A stretch of DNA of 64,000 bases from Polaromonas sp047303325 (GTDB taxonomy: Bacteria > Pseudomonadota > Gammaproteobacteria > Burkholderiales > Burkholderiaceae_C): positions 1-64,000 of the forward strand of contig NZ_JBKBEX010000005.1 in the NCBI RefSeq assembly GCF_047303325.1, given 5' to 3'. Made by a program: the position numbers and the translations under genes. The notes below the pieces were generated by a model that had not been told where the DNA came from, made no database searches, and worked only from the letters and a program-made list of their open reading frames with translations. Shown in pieces: positions 1 to 8,864 of the stretch (positions are counted from its first letter, which is position 1; each line of letters starts with the position of its first letter).

Positions 1-1107
1 CTCCATCACCCCGGCAAACACCCCCACCAGCATCCCGGCCAGCGGCTGCGACAAATTGTTGAACATCACAATCACGCCGGTGGTCTTGCCCAGGTCCTTG
101 GGCGGGATGAGCTTTTGCCGCAGGCTGCGGATGTAGACGTTGAACATCTTGTCAAACCCGATCACCAGCAAAAAACCGGCGGTGTAGACCCAGAAGTTGC
201 CGGCCAGTCCAGTGAGCAGCCCGCCGGCCAACATCACGGTGTAAGACACCAGGCCCAGGGTGCGCAGCGGCAACACAGTACGGGCGATGAACAGCAGAAT
301 GATGACAGTGGCCACGGCGCCTGCCGTTTGCAACACGGCGTAGTCGCCGGCCGAGCGCTGCAGCAGGCCGGTCACCATGGCGGCCGAGGTGGCCAGGGTG
401 ACGCCTATGACGAGATTGACGCCTGCAGCCAACGCGATCACCTGCTTCAAGCCCGGCAGGTGCAGCACCTGTGACAAGGCGGTGCGTATGGGGGCGGTCC
501 AGTGGCCGGGCGCCGGTTCGGGCGCCGCGAGCGTGACGGCGCTTTGGCGATGCCACCAGGTCACGGCGCCGTCGGCGATGAGGAAAAACACCGCCGTCGC
601 GCCGACCACCATGGGCCAAGGCATCCAGCGCAACAGCAGAGACGCCAGCAAGGGGCCCAGCACCATGCCGAGCTGGTCGGCGAGCTGCGCGTGGGCCAGC
701 ACTTTTTCAAAGCGGTGCTGGCGAAAAATCTGCGGCAGCATGACCTCGCGGGCCATCAGGCCCTGGGTCGTCAGAACGCCGCAGACGGCGGACAGCGCGA
801 TCAGCCAGCCGACGCCGCCCGCCCACTGGAAGGCAATCACGCCGGCAATGCACACCAGCGCTCGGTAGAGCTGGCTGATGCGCAGCAGCTTGAGCGGCGA
901 GACGCGATCGCACAGCATGCCGCAGACCGGAAAAGCCAAAAAGCGCGGAAGGGTTTCGAGGGTGAAGGCAATGCCCGACCAGGCGACGCTGCCGGTGGTC
1001 TCGAACACCACCAGGGGCACGAGGAACAGCAGTATCTGGTCGGCCAGCCGGGAGAAAAACAGCGAGGCATAAAACAGCAGCCCGCCGGCATCACGCTTGT
1101 CGCTCAC
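1..1107 (-). CDS. MFS transporter, 3' part cut by window edge
   Basis: Inner-membrane transporter of the major facilitator superfamily. The frame opens at a GTG (GTG AGC GAC AAG) and stays open for 369 codons to base 1, so the C-terminal end and stop lie outside. Hydrophobic helices alternate with short charged loops. The loop CDRVSPLK after the second helix fits the conserved MFS loop between TM2 and TM3. No substrate can be read from the sequence; an EntS/MFS_3-type exporter is my best guess, as inference. It is a single gene read away from the window, about 95 bases downstream of the CBS gene on the same strand. The start is chosen because no ATG lies upstream in frame before a stop. Confidence 0.8.
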   Translation of the reverse strand, partial: MSDKRDAGGLLFYASLFFSRLADQILLFLVPLVVFETTGSVAWSGIAFTLETLPRFLAFPVCGMLCDRVSPLKLLRISQLYRALVCIAGVIAFQWAGGVGWLIALSAVCGVLTTQGLMAREVMLPQIFRQHRFEKVLAHAQLADQLGMVLGPLLASLLLRWMPWPMVVGATAVFFLIADGAVTWWHRQSAVTLAAPEPAPGHWTAPIRTALSQVLHLPGLKQVIALAAGVNLVIGVTLATSAAMVTGLLQRSAGDYAVLQTAGAVATVIILLFIARTVLPLRTLGLVSYTVMLAGGLLTGLAGNFWVYTAGFLLVIGFDKMFNVYIRSLRQKLIPPKDLGKTTGVIVMFNNLSQPLAGMLVGVFAGVME

Positions 1108-1174
1108 CCCTGCCCTCGCTTGCGCCCTGCGTGCCTTGCGCACCAGGCCGTTATTGTTGTTTCAGGAATTGGCG

Positions 1175-1193
1175 GCCCGGCACGCTGCCGGGC
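1175..1193. terminator. GC-rich hairpin between CBS gene and MFS gene
   Basis: Perfect inverted repeat GCCCGGCA / TGCCGGGC with a 3-base loop just beyond the stop of the CBS gene. On the minus strand no T-run follows. On the plus strand a TTTTT lies six bases after it. It may end or stabilise the CBS transcript, but it is not a textbook terminator. Confidence 0.35.
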
Positions 1194-1202
1194 GCCGGCT
1201 TT

Positions 1203-1658
1203 TTAATTGTGGTCGGCGGCGTCCTCGGCCGGCCAGTCGCGGATATAGGCCTTGAGCATCTTGTTTTCGAAGTTCTGGCTGTCGACCACGGCCTTGGCGA
1301 CGTCGTAGAGGCTGATCACGCCCATCAGGACTTTCTGGTTCATCACGGGCATGTAGCGCGCGTGGCGCTCCAGCATCATGCGGCGGACCTCGTCGAGTTC
1401 GGTTTCGGAGGTGCAGGTGAGCGGGTGGTCGTCCATGGCGGTGCGCACCAGCGTGCTGCCGATCTCGCCGCCGTTCTTGACGATGTAGACGATGACCTCG
1501 CGGAAGGTCAGCATGCCGACCAGGTCGCCGTGCTCCATGACGACCAGCGAGCCTATGTCTTTGTCGGCCATGACCTGCGCCGCCTTGGCCAGGGGTTCAT
1601 CGGGCTGGACGGTGTAAAGCGTGTTGCCTTTGACACGCAGTATGTCTAGAACCTTCAT
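1203..1658 (-). CDS. Two-CBS-domain protein
   Basis: Small cytoplasmic protein (151 aa) made of two CBS domains (about residues 8-60 and 76-130). Such Bateman modules bind adenosyl ligands (AMP, ATP, SAM) and act as energy sensors or regulators. The first repeat carries DKDIGSLVVME and GMLTFREV; the second carries RYMPVMNQ and GVISLYDVAK. The ATG at 1658 is chosen because GAGGAGAT sits 5-8 bases upstream; a longer frame upstream lacks a ribosome site. It is divergent from metY, with about 150 bases holding both promoters. No partner domain is attached, so the regulated target is unknown. Confidence 0.88.
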   Translation of the reverse strand: MKVLDILRVKGNTLYTVQPDEPLAKAAQVMADKDIGSLVVMEHGDLVGMLTFREVIVYIVKNGGEIGSTLVRTAMDDHPLTCTSETELDEVRRMMLERHARYMPVMNQKVLMGVISLYDVAKAVVDSQNFENKMLKAYIRDWPAEDAADHN

Positions 1659-1811
1659 GGCGATCTCCTCGGTTGTGCTGCCAACATGCCCCCATTGTCC
1701 CACCGCAGCGCGGCGGGAAGAGGAATTCAGTTTAAATATAGCCCACAATCAAACGGCCGGTTGCAACAATTTCCCCGCGCACCGCCACTTTTTCTGACTG
1801 GAGACAAACCC

Positions 1812-3137
1812 ATGCCCGGTTATTCCGATCCCGGCTTCGACACCCTCGCACTGCACGCGGGTGCCGCGCCCGACCCAACCACCGGCGCGCGCGCCGTGCC
1901 GATTCACCTGACCACCTCCTTCGTCTTCGAATCCAGCGATCACGCGGCCAGCCTCTTTAACCTGGAGCGCGCGGGCCACGTCTATTCGCGCATCAGCAAC
2001 CCGACCAACGCGGTGCTGGAGCAGCGCGTGTCGGCGCTGGAGGGCGGCATAGGCGCGATCGCCACCGCCAGCGGCCAGGCCGCGCTGCACCTGTCCATCG
2101 CCACGCTGATGGGGGCCGGCTCGCACATCGTGGCCTCGACGGCGCTCTACGGCGGCAGCCAGAACCTGCTGCACTACACCATGCGCCGCTTCGGGATTGA
2201 CACGACTTTCGTCAAGCCCGGCGACATCGACGGCTGGCGCGCGGCCGTGCGGCCCACCACAAAGCTGTTTTTCGGCGAAACCGTGGGTAACCCAGGGCTA
2301 GACGTGCTGGACATTCCGGCGGTGTCGGCCCTGGCCCATGAGACGGGCGTGCCGCTGCTGGTGGATTCCACCCTGACCTCGCCCTGGCTTATCAAGCCTT
2401 TCGACCACGGCGCCGACCTGGTCTACCACTCGGCCACCAAGTTCCTGAGCGGCCACGGCACCGTCATAGGCGGCATCGTGGTGGACGGCGGCAGCTTCGA
2501 CTGGGAAAAATCCGGCAAATTCGCCGAATTGACCGAAGCCTACGATGGCTTTCACAACATGGTGTTCAGCGAGGAAAGCACGGTGGGCGCCTTTTTGCTG
2601 CGCGCGCGGCGCGAAGGCCTGCGCGATTTCGGCGCCTGCATGAGCCCGCACACGGCCTGGCTGATCCTGCAGGGCATAGAAACCCTGCCGCTGCGCATGG
2701 CGCGGCACATGGGCAATACCGAAAAAGTGGTCGAATTCCTGGCCAGCCACCCGCTGGTCTCTCGCGTGGGCCATCCCCTGCTCGAATCCCATCCCAGCCA
2801 CGCGCTGGCCAAAAAGCTGTTGCCGCGCGGGGCGGGTTCGGTGTTCAGCTTCGACATCAAAGGCAACCGCGCGCAGGGCAAAGCCTTTATCGAGGCGCTC
2901 AAGGTGTTCAGCCACCTGGCCAATGTCGGCGACTGCCGCAGCCTGGTCATCCACCCGGCCAGCACCACCCACTTTCGCATGACGGACGAGGCGCTGGCGG
3001 CCGGCGGCATCACGCAGGGCACGATACGCCTGTCCATAGGCCTGGAAGACCCGGACGACCTGATCGACGACCTCAAGCGCGCCCTCAAGGCCGCCGAAAA
3101 AGCGGCCGGTACCGCCCCCATGAAAGCGGGAGCCTGA
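1812..3137 (+). CDS. metY: O-acetylhomoserine aminocarboxypropyltransferase (sulfhydrylase)
   Basis: PLP enzyme of the Cys/Met metabolism family that joins O-acetylhomoserine and sulfide to homocysteine and acetate, in the cytoplasm. The 441 residues match MetY/MetZ length. Visible motifs: SRISNPTNAVLEQR (59-72) for substrate and PLP-phosphate binding, DSTLTSPWLIKPFDHGADL (185-203), and the PLP lysine in HSATKFLSGHG (Lys210). The start at 1812 follows GGAGACAAACCC, a good ribosome site. An alpha/beta hydrolase starts 3 bases after the stop, so they form one transcript. Cystathionine gamma-lyase/synthase relatives share the fold, but the long insert after Lys210 favours MetY. Confidence 0.93.
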   Translation: MPGYSDPGFDTLALHAGAAPDPTTGARAVPIHLTTSFVFESSDHAASLFNLERAGHVYSRISNPTNAVLEQRVSALEGGIGAIATASGQAALHLSIATLMGAGSHIVASTALYGGSQNLLHYTMRRFGIDTTFVKPGDIDGWRAAVRPTTKLFFGETVGNPGLDVLDIPAVSALAHETGVPLLVDSTLTSPWLIKPFDHGADLVYHSATKFLSGHGTVIGGIVVDGGSFDWEKSGKFAELTEAYDGFHNMVFSEESTVGAFLLRARREGLRDFGACMSPHTAWLILQGIETLPLRMARHMGNTEKVVEFLASHPLVSRVGHPLLESHPSHALAKKLLPRGAGSVFSFDIKGNRAQGKAFIEALKVFSHLANVGDCRSLVIHPASTTHFRMTDEALAAGGITQGTIRLSIGLEDPDDLIDDLKRALKAAEKAAGTAPMKAGA

Positions 3138-3139
3138 GC

Positions 3140-3955
3140 ATGTACCTCGACGTCAACGGCCATAAAACTTATTGCTACACCGGCGGCAAGCCTTTTGAGG
3201 CCGCCAAGCCGACCGTGGTGTTCATCCACGGCGTGCTCAATGACCACAGCATCTGGATTCTGCAAACGCGCTATTTCGCGCACCATGGGTTCAACGTGCT
3301 GGCACCGGACCTACCCGGCCACTGCAAAAGCGAAGGCGAACCGCCCCGGTCGGTGGAGGAAGCGGCTGCCTTCGTCATCGCCCTGCTCGACGCGGCCGGC
3401 GTGAAAACCGTCACGCTGGCAGGCCACAGTTTTGGCTCCCTCACGGCCCTGCATGCGGCATCCATCGCGCCTCAGCGGGTGGCGCGCCTGGCCTTGCTGG
3501 GCACCGCCGCCCCGATGAAGGTTTCGCCCGCGTTGCTGGACAGCGCGCTAAACCAGCCGATGAAGGCCATCGATATGGTGAACACCTTCTCGCATTCCAT
3601 GCTGGCGCCGCCGCCCTCGGCGCTGGGCCCGGGCACCTGGCTGTACGGAGGCTCCAAAGCCCTGATGCGGCGGGTGCTGGCCAGCAATACCCAGGTCAAC
3701 CTGTTTCACCGCGGCTTCAAAGCCTGCGACGACTACACGGCCGGTGAAGCCGCCATGGACAAGGTGCAGTGCCCGGTGCTGTTCATCCTCGGCAAAGGCG
3801 ATTCCATGACCTTGCCCAAAATGGCGGCACCGCTGCAGGCCAAGGCGAAAAATGGCAAAACCGTGCTGCTGCAAGCCGGCCACCAGATGATGACCGAGGC
3901 ACCCGAAGAGGTGCTGTTCGCGATCCGCGATTTCCTCCAGGCCCCATCAGCCTGA
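3140..3955 (+). CDS. Alpha/beta hydrolase
   Basis: Cytoplasmic alpha/beta-hydrolase fold enzyme of 271 aa. The oxyanion-hole HGVLND begins at residue 30, the nucleophile elbow is GHSFGS (Ser97), the acid is probably in GKGDSM, and the catalytic histidine in AGHQMM near the C terminus. No lid or signal peptide suggests a specific substrate. It starts 3 bases after metY and ends 8 bases before the acetyl-CoA hydrolase/transferase, so the three are probably co-transcribed. It may hydrolyse a small ester or thioester linked to that metabolism; this is inference from position only. Confidence 0.85.
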   Translation: MYLDVNGHKTYCYTGGKPFEAAKPTVVFIHGVLNDHSIWILQTRYFAHHGFNVLAPDLPGHCKSEGEPPRSVEEAAAFVIALLDAAGVKTVTLAGHSFGSLTALHAASIAPQRVARLALLGTAAPMKVSPALLDSALNQPMKAIDMVNTFSHSMLAPPPSALGPGTWLYGGSKALMRRVLASNTQVNLFHRGFKACDDYTAGEAAMDKVQCPVLFILGKGDSMTLPKMAAPLQAKAKNGKTVLLQAGHQMMTEAPEEVLFAIRDFLQAPSA

Positions 3956-3963
3956 CACATCGG

Positions 3964-6102
3964 ATGGCAAGCTCTCTCCTCGTCCCCACACTCGCGCAGG
4001 CGGTGGAGCATGTGCTCGCCGCGGTGGAGGGTGACATCGTGCTCGGGCTGCCGCTGGGCATAGGCAAACCCAACCCCTTTGTGAACCTGCTCTACCGCCG
4101 CATCAAGGCCATGGGCGGCGAGGCGAATCCCAGGCGCCTGAAGATCATCACCGCGCTGTCACTGGAAAAACCCGAAGGTAAAAGCGAGCTGGAGCAAAAC
4201 TTTCTCGCGCCGCTGGTCGAACGGGTGTTCAAGGACTACCCCGATCTCGACTATGTGAAAGACCTGCGCGCGGGCGTGCTGCCGCCGCATATCGAAGTCT
4301 CCGAGTTCTTCTTCAAGACCGGCGACTACCTCGGCAACAGCCGCGCGCAGCAGGCCTATATCGCCACCAACTACACCTTTGTCGCCCGCGACATGGGGGT
4401 GCTGGGCGTGAACGTGATCGCGCAGGCCGCCGCCGCGCGTGACGTGGGCAGCGAACTCGTGCTGTCCCTGGGCAGCAACCCCGACGTGACTTTTGAACTC
4501 GCCGAGCGCCAGGCCGCGCAGGGCAAGCTGCTGCTGAAGGTGGGCGTTATCAATCGCCAGATGCCTTTCATGCCTAACCATGCAGTGGCGCCTGCCGGTT
4601 TTTTTGACGTGCTGGTGACGGACGCGGAGGCCACGCACACCCTGTTTGCGCCGCCCAATAACAAGGTCGGCACAGCCGACTACGCCATCGGCCTGCATGC
4701 CGCCAGCCTGGTGGCCGACGGCGGCACGCTGCAGATCGGCATAGGCGCGCTGGGTGACGCCATCGCGCAGGCGCTGATCGTGCGGGACAGCGACAACGAG
4801 GGCTACCGCCGCATCATGGCGACCCTGTGTCCGGACGGACCGCAGGGCCGCGAGCTGGGCGGTTTTGATCAGGGCCTCTATGCATGCTCGGAGATGTTCG
4901 TCAACGGGCTGCTCAAGCTCATTGAAGCGGGTATTGTGCGGCGCGAGGTGTTTGACGATTTGGCCTTGCAGAACCTGGTTAACGAAGGCCGCGCTCCAGG
5001 CCTGGCGGTCAGTACTGACACGCTTGCCGCCTTGATGGACGCAGGCCGGATCAACTCCGTGCTGAGCGCCGGCGACCTGGCGTTCCTGCAACGCTTTGGC
5101 GTGCTCAGCGGCAAGGTCCGCCTTGCGCAGGAGGGTGTGCTCGACGTGGCCGGCACGCGCATCGCCAACCGGCTGGGCGACGCTGCCGTACGCATTGCCT
5201 TGCAAGAGGCCGGCGGCTTGGGAACTCGCCTGGCGGGCGGCGTAGTCCTGCATGGAGGCTTCTTCCTCGGCCCCACCGATTTTTACGAGCACCTGCGCGC
5301 CATGCCACCCGAGGCGCTGGCCAAAATCGACATGACGCGCATAGCTTTCATCAACCAGCTCCAGGGCCAGAGCCGCCTCAAACAGGCACAGCGCACCCAG
5401 GGCCGCTTCATCAACACGACCATGATGGTCACGTTGCTGGGCGCGGCGGTGTCCGATGGGCTGGAGTCGGGACAGGTCGTCTCGGGCGTGGGCGGGCAAT
5501 ACAACTTTGTGGCCATGGCGCACGCCTTGCCCGATGCGCGCTCCATCCTGATGCTGCGCGCCACCTATGAGCGCAAGGACGGCGTGCGCAGCACCCTGGT
5601 GTGGAACTATGCGTACGAAACCATCCCGCGCCACCTGCGCGACGTGGTCATCACCGAATACGGTGTGGCCGACCTGCGCGCCCAGCCCGACGGCGAAGTC
5701 GTCAAGCGGCTGATCGCGATTGCCGACTCGCGCTTTCAGGACGATCTTGTCGCGCAAGCCAAGGCCGCCGGCAAGCTGGACGCCGGCTACGAGGTGCCAG
5801 CGCAGCATCGCCAGAACCTGCCCGAGGTGCTGCGCGCCCGGCTGCAGCCCTGGAGCGGGTCAGCGCTGCTGCCCGACTTCCCCTTCGGCACTGACCTGAC
5901 GGCCGACGAGTTACGCATCATCGGCGCGCTCAGGCAAATGCAGCACGCCAGCCAGCACCCGGCCGAGCTGGCGGCCATGCTCGTCAAAAGCCTGTGGACG
6001 GACCGCGAAGCGCCGCCGGCTTACTTGCAGCGGCTGGGCCTGGACGAGGCCACGAGCTTGCGCAAGATGCTGATGCGCAAACTGTTTGCCGGGAATCTTT
6101 AG
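3964..6102 (+). CDS. Acetyl-CoA hydrolase/transferase family protein (long form)
   Basis: Member of the acetyl-CoA hydrolase / CoA-transferase family (ACH1, butyryl-CoA:acetate transferase relatives), 712 aa, longer than the classic ~430-500 aa enzymes. The C-terminal half carries the recognisable block: GQYNFVAMAHAL, TYERKDGVRSTLVWNY and ITEYGVADLR, which place a glutamate in the usual active-site region. The N-terminal ~200 residues (GLPLGIGKPNPFVNLLYRR) are the extended form found in many proteobacteria. Start chosen at the ATG 8 bases after the hydrolase stop; an upstream frame would overlap that gene. Likely handles CoA thioesters of small acids; the exact acid is not deducible. Confidence 0.87.
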   Translation: MASSLLVPTLAQAVEHVLAAVEGDIVLGLPLGIGKPNPFVNLLYRRIKAMGGEANPRRLKIITALSLEKPEGKSELEQNFLAPLVERVFKDYPDLDYVKDLRAGVLPPHIEVSEFFFKTGDYLGNSRAQQAYIATNYTFVARDMGVLGVNVIAQAAAARDVGSELVLSLGSNPDVTFELAERQAAQGKLLLKVGVINRQMPFMPNHAVAPAGFFDVLVTDAEATHTLFAPPNNKVGTADYAIGLHAASLVADGGTLQIGIGALGDAIAQALIVRDSDNEGYRRIMATLCPDGPQGRELGGFDQGLYACSEMFVNGLLKLIEAGIVRREVFDDLALQNLVNEGRAPGLAVSTDTLAALMDAGRINSVLSAGDLAFLQRFGVLSGKVRLAQEGVLDVAGTRIANRLGDAAVRIALQEAGGLGTRLAGGVVLHGGFFLGPTDFYEHLRAMPPEALAKIDMTRIAFINQLQGQSRLKQAQRTQGRFINTTMMVTLLGAAVSDGLESGQVVSGVGGQYNFVAMAHALPDARSILMLRATYERKDGVRSTLVWNYAYETIPRHLRDVVITEYGVADLRAQPDGEVVKRLIAIADSRFQDDLVAQAKAAGKLDAGYEVPAQHRQNLPEVLRARLQPWSGSALLPDFPFGTDLTADELRIIGALRQMQHASQHPAELAAMLVKSLWTDREAPPAYLQRLGLDEATSLRKMLMRKLFAGNL

Positions 6103-6128
6103 CCCGGCTTTAACACCGTGATGCCAAG

Positions 6129-6485
6129 CTAGCGCGTCGCAGCAGGCGTTGGAACCAGGATGGCCTGGTCTACGGCGCGCCCCAGCGTCGCATCAGGGTG
6201 CCGGCGGAACTCACTGACATAACCCCAGAACACCAGACCGTTTTTCTCATAGGCAAGGTAGTAAATGTCCGCGCCCATGCCGTTGTTCAGAAAATACCGG
6301 TCGAAAACAAATGACCGTCCATCAGCTACCACCGGGATGCTGATGAGCGGCGGCTTCTTGAGTTTTTCGCTCACTTCCGGTGCCGACATTCCGCGGTTGA
6401 ACTGAGACAGCTGGTAGTGCGAAATGGTGGTGAGGCAACCCGATGTGAGAAGCGCCAGGCACAGCGCAGCAAAAAGTCGAATCAT
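6129..6485 (-). CDS. Small lipoprotein, BamE/SmpA-like fold suspected
   Basis: 118-residue protein with a lipoprotein signal: hydrophobic start and lipobox LTSGC (Cys17), so probably lipid-anchored to the outer membrane. The mature part opens with QLSQFNRGMSAPEVSEKL, resembling the short helix-turn pattern of BamE/OmlA-type lipoproteins, followed by strand-rich sequence. Function unknown. It lies 3 bases downstream of another lipoprotein of similar design, so the two form an operon and look like diverged paralogues (inference). It is convergent with the acetyl-CoA hydrolase gene, 26 bases apart. Confidence 0.75.
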   Translation of the reverse strand: MIRLFAALCLALLTSGCLTTISHYQLSQFNRGMSAPEVSEKLKKPPLISIPVVADGRSFVFDRYFLNNGMGADIYYLAYEKNGLVFWGYVSEFRRHPDATLGRAVDQAILVPTPAATR

Positions 6486-6488
6486 CGC

Positions 6489-6947
6489 CTAGCCCTTCTT
6501 TTTCTCGGCCTGGGCTTTTTCCATGGCGAGCTTCAGTCCGGGCATGAGTGCGCTGATGGATTCCTCCGGGCTCTTGCTGAGTTCTTCCAGCGTTCCGTAG
6601 GCCCGCACGGTACGGCCCGCGTCGCCGTAGACGATCACGAACTGCGTGTAAACGGGAACCATGATGGGGATGTACATGCAGGTGGGGGTGCAGACCACCG
6701 TGCCGCTTTGCTGCATGCCGGTCTGCAGGTTGAAATGCCTGGCCAGGTACTGCGCACCGGCGTAGTCAAACGAATGCTCCAGGGTAGGCGTGGATTTGCC
6801 CAGTTTGGCCTGAAGGTCCGAGGCCGAATCACCCGTGCGGAAGGAGTCGACCTGTGCCCGTTGCAGGGGCACACTCGTGGCACAACCCACCATCAACAGC
6901 ACAGCCAGGCAAGATCCCAGCAGTTTTAACAAAGCAGCGTTTCTCAA
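6489..6947 (-). CDS. Small lipoprotein, first gene of a lipoprotein pair
   Basis: 152-residue predicted lipoprotein. I choose the TTG at 6947 because GGAGGGG lies 3-9 bases upstream and the reading then begins MRNAALLKLLG, a proper signal peptide ending in lipobox LMVGC (Cys22). A start further upstream would bury the signal. The mature part has QVDSFRTGDSASDLQAKLGK, matching the NRGMSAPEVSEKL region of the neighbour, then a strand-rich section and a lysine-rich end. Unknown function; tentatively BamE/SmpA-like. It is divergent from the P450 gene. Confidence 0.72.
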   Translation of the reverse strand: MRNAALLKLLGSCLAVLLMVGCATSVPLQRAQVDSFRTGDSASDLQAKLGKSTPTLEHSFDYAGAQYLARHFNLQTGMQQSGTVVCTPTCMYIPIMVPVYTQFVIVYGDAGRTVRAYGTLEELSKSPEESISALMPGLKLAMEKAQAEKKKG

Positions 6948-7067
6948 AATCCCCTCCGTGGGTTTAGTCAGTATGTATTCAAGTGTATCTTGGCCACAGT
7001 CTGCGGCTGAAAGCTCGGCGTGCCGCCCTGCGACATCCAGCGCCGCCAAAACTGCCAGAATCAATTC

Positions 7068-8363
7068 ATGCCTGCCGTCCATTCCTTCGCCATGACGCCC
7101 TTCATGTCACTCCAGCGAGTGGGAGAGATTGCCAGGTCATTCGACCTGCGCGCCCTGCCCGCGGACTTCTACGCCAACCCTTATCCGGTGTACGCGGCCC
7201 TGAGAGAACGCGAGCCGATACGCCGCATGCCCGACGGCTCCTTCTTCCTGACGCGCCACGCCGACCTGGTGGCGGTCTACCGCGACACGCAAACTTTCAG
7301 CTCCGACAAAAAAGTGGAGTTCGAGCCCAAGTACGGCGCGGCCTCCGCGCTGTTTGAGCACCACACCGCCAGCCTGGTGTTCAACGATCCACCGCTGCAC
7401 ACGCGCGTGCGCAAGCTCATCATGGGCGCGCTGACACGGCGCGCGATTGCCGACATGGAGCCTGGCCTGGTGGCGCTGGTCGATGGCCTGCTCGACGGCA
7501 TCGCGGCCAGGGGCGGCGGCGACCTGGTCGAGGACTTCGCCTCGGCCATCCCGGTGGAGATCATCGGCAACCTGCTGGGCGTGCCGCATGCGGACCGCGC
7601 GCCGCTGCGCGGCTGGTCGCTGGCGATACTGGGCGCGCTGGAACCCAAGCTCACGCCGGAGCAGGAAGCCCTGGGCAACCGCAGCGTGCGCGAGTTCACG
7701 GCCTACCTGCGGGACCTGGTGGCCGACAGGCGCCGCCACCCGGGCGACCCCGAGCACGACGTGCTGACGCGGCTGATAGGCGGCGAGATGGGGCCTGACA
7801 GGCTCAGCGAAACCGAGCTGCTGCAGAACTGCGTGTTCATCCTCAACGCCGGCCATGAAACCACCACCAACCTGATAGGCAACGCGCTGGTGGCGCTGCA
7901 GGAGCGGCCGGCGGCGCTGGCCGCCCTGCTGCCCCGCATGCAAGCACTGGCGCATGACGCGCAGGGGCTTGAGGCGCTCATGGTGCCGGCCGTCGATGAG
8001 TTCCTGCGGTTCGAGTCGTCCAACCAGTTCAGCAACCGGCGCGCACGGGCCGATACGGCCATTGGCGGCGTTCAGCTACCCGCCGGCAGCCTGCTGACGC
8101 TGTGCATAGGCGCGGCGAATCGCGACCCGGCGCAGTTTGCGCGTCCCGACGAGCTGGACCTGGCACGCCGGGACAACCGCCACCTCGCCTTTGGCTTCGG
8201 CATCCACCAGTGCGCCGGGCTCAGCCTGGCGCGGCTCGAAGGCCGCATCGCGATTGGGCGATTTCTTCAGCGCTTCCCGAGTTACCGGTTAAGCGCCAGC
8301 CCCACGCGCGGCGGCCGTGCGCGCTTCAGGGGATTTCTGAAGGTGCCGTTTTCCGTCGCCTAG
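7068..8363 (+). CDS. Cytochrome P450
   Basis: Soluble bacterial (class I type) cytochrome P450 of about 431 aa: a haem-thiolate monooxygenase that needs a separate ferredoxin and reductase. Motifs: I-helix AGHETTTN (about 261-268) with the acid-alcohol pair, K-helix EFLR (E311, R314), and haem loop FGFGIHQCAG with the cysteine ligand at about residue 382. The start is uncertain: ATG at 7068 or 7092, neither with a strong ribosome site. No ferredoxin or reductase gene is adjacent. Substrate unknown. Its stop overlaps the stop of the convergent thioredoxin-like gene. Confidence 0.92.
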   Translation: MPAVHSFAMTPFMSLQRVGEIARSFDLRALPADFYANPYPVYAALREREPIRRMPDGSFFLTRHADLVAVYRDTQTFSSDKKVEFEPKYGAASALFEHHTASLVFNDPPLHTRVRKLIMGALTRRAIADMEPGLVALVDGLLDGIAARGGGDLVEDFASAIPVEIIGNLLGVPHADRAPLRGWSLAILGALEPKLTPEQEALGNRSVREFTAYLRDLVADRRRHPGDPEHDVLTRLIGGEMGPDRLSETELLQNCVFILNAGHETTTNLIGNALVALQERPAALAALLPRMQALAHDAQGLEALMVPAVDEFLRFESSNQFSNRRARADTAIGGVQLPAGSLLTLCIGAANRDPAQFARPDELDLARRDNRHLAFGFGIHQCAGLSLARLEGRIAIGRFLQRFPSYRLSASPTRGGRARFRGFLKVPFSVA

Positions 8364-8767
8364 CCAGCCGGGATCCAATGCTGGGGTGCCGCCGCCAGAC
8401 CCCGCAACAAGGCCTGGGTGGAAGGCAGATGGGACGTGGCGGGCTGGCCCGGCTGCGCCAGTGAATCGAGAAGGCGCGAGAGGGTTTGCGCCTGCGGCAT
8501 CAGCGGCCCCAGAAAACGCGTGCCACCCGCATCGGCGACCAGCAGCGTGGGAAAAGTCTCCACGTCGATGTCGCCGACCAGCTCGGCCTCGTCCTCGATG
8601 TCCAGCCAGGCAAAGCGGCTGTCCGGATACCGCGCCGCCATCTGCGCGAAAACTTCAGCGTAGTCGCGGCACAGGCCGCACCAGTCGGCGCACAGGCAAA
8701 CCACCCAGTTCACGGGAAGGTCCTGCAAGCTGGAGGGTGCCGCTGGCGGCGTGATGGGGAGATGCAT
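8360..8767 (-). CDS. Thioredoxin family protein
   Basis: 135-residue thioredoxin-fold protein without a signal peptide, so probably cytoplasmic. The redox motif is WCGLC (Cys30, Cys33; classic thioredoxin has WCGPC), preceded by the strand VNWVVCLCAD. The cis-proline is in ETFPTLLVAD. It has an extra C-terminal helix region of about 35 residues compared with thioredoxin. The change of CGPC to CGLC would alter redox potential; its partner is unknown. It overlaps the P450 gene tail to tail by 4 bases. Confidence 0.88.
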   Translation of the reverse strand: MHLPITPPAAPSSLQDLPVNWVVCLCADWCGLCRDYAEVFAQMAARYPDSRFAWLDIEDEAELVGDIDVETFPTLLVADAGGTRFLGPLMPQAQTLSRLLDSLAQPGQPATSHLPSTQALLRGLAAAPQHWIPAG

Positions 8768-8864
8768 GCGGGAGAAAGCAAGGATTGACTATTATGGCCA
8801 GGCCCGCAAAATGGTGAGCGACACGGGGCTATCACGATGGTAGCCCGACGCAGGAGACACCACC

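Noticed and set aside
4159..5808. A 549-codon minus-strand frame inside the acetyl-CoA hydrolase/transferase gene
   Set aside because: No motif, start signal or neighbour supports it; the plus-strand gene accounts for the open frame.
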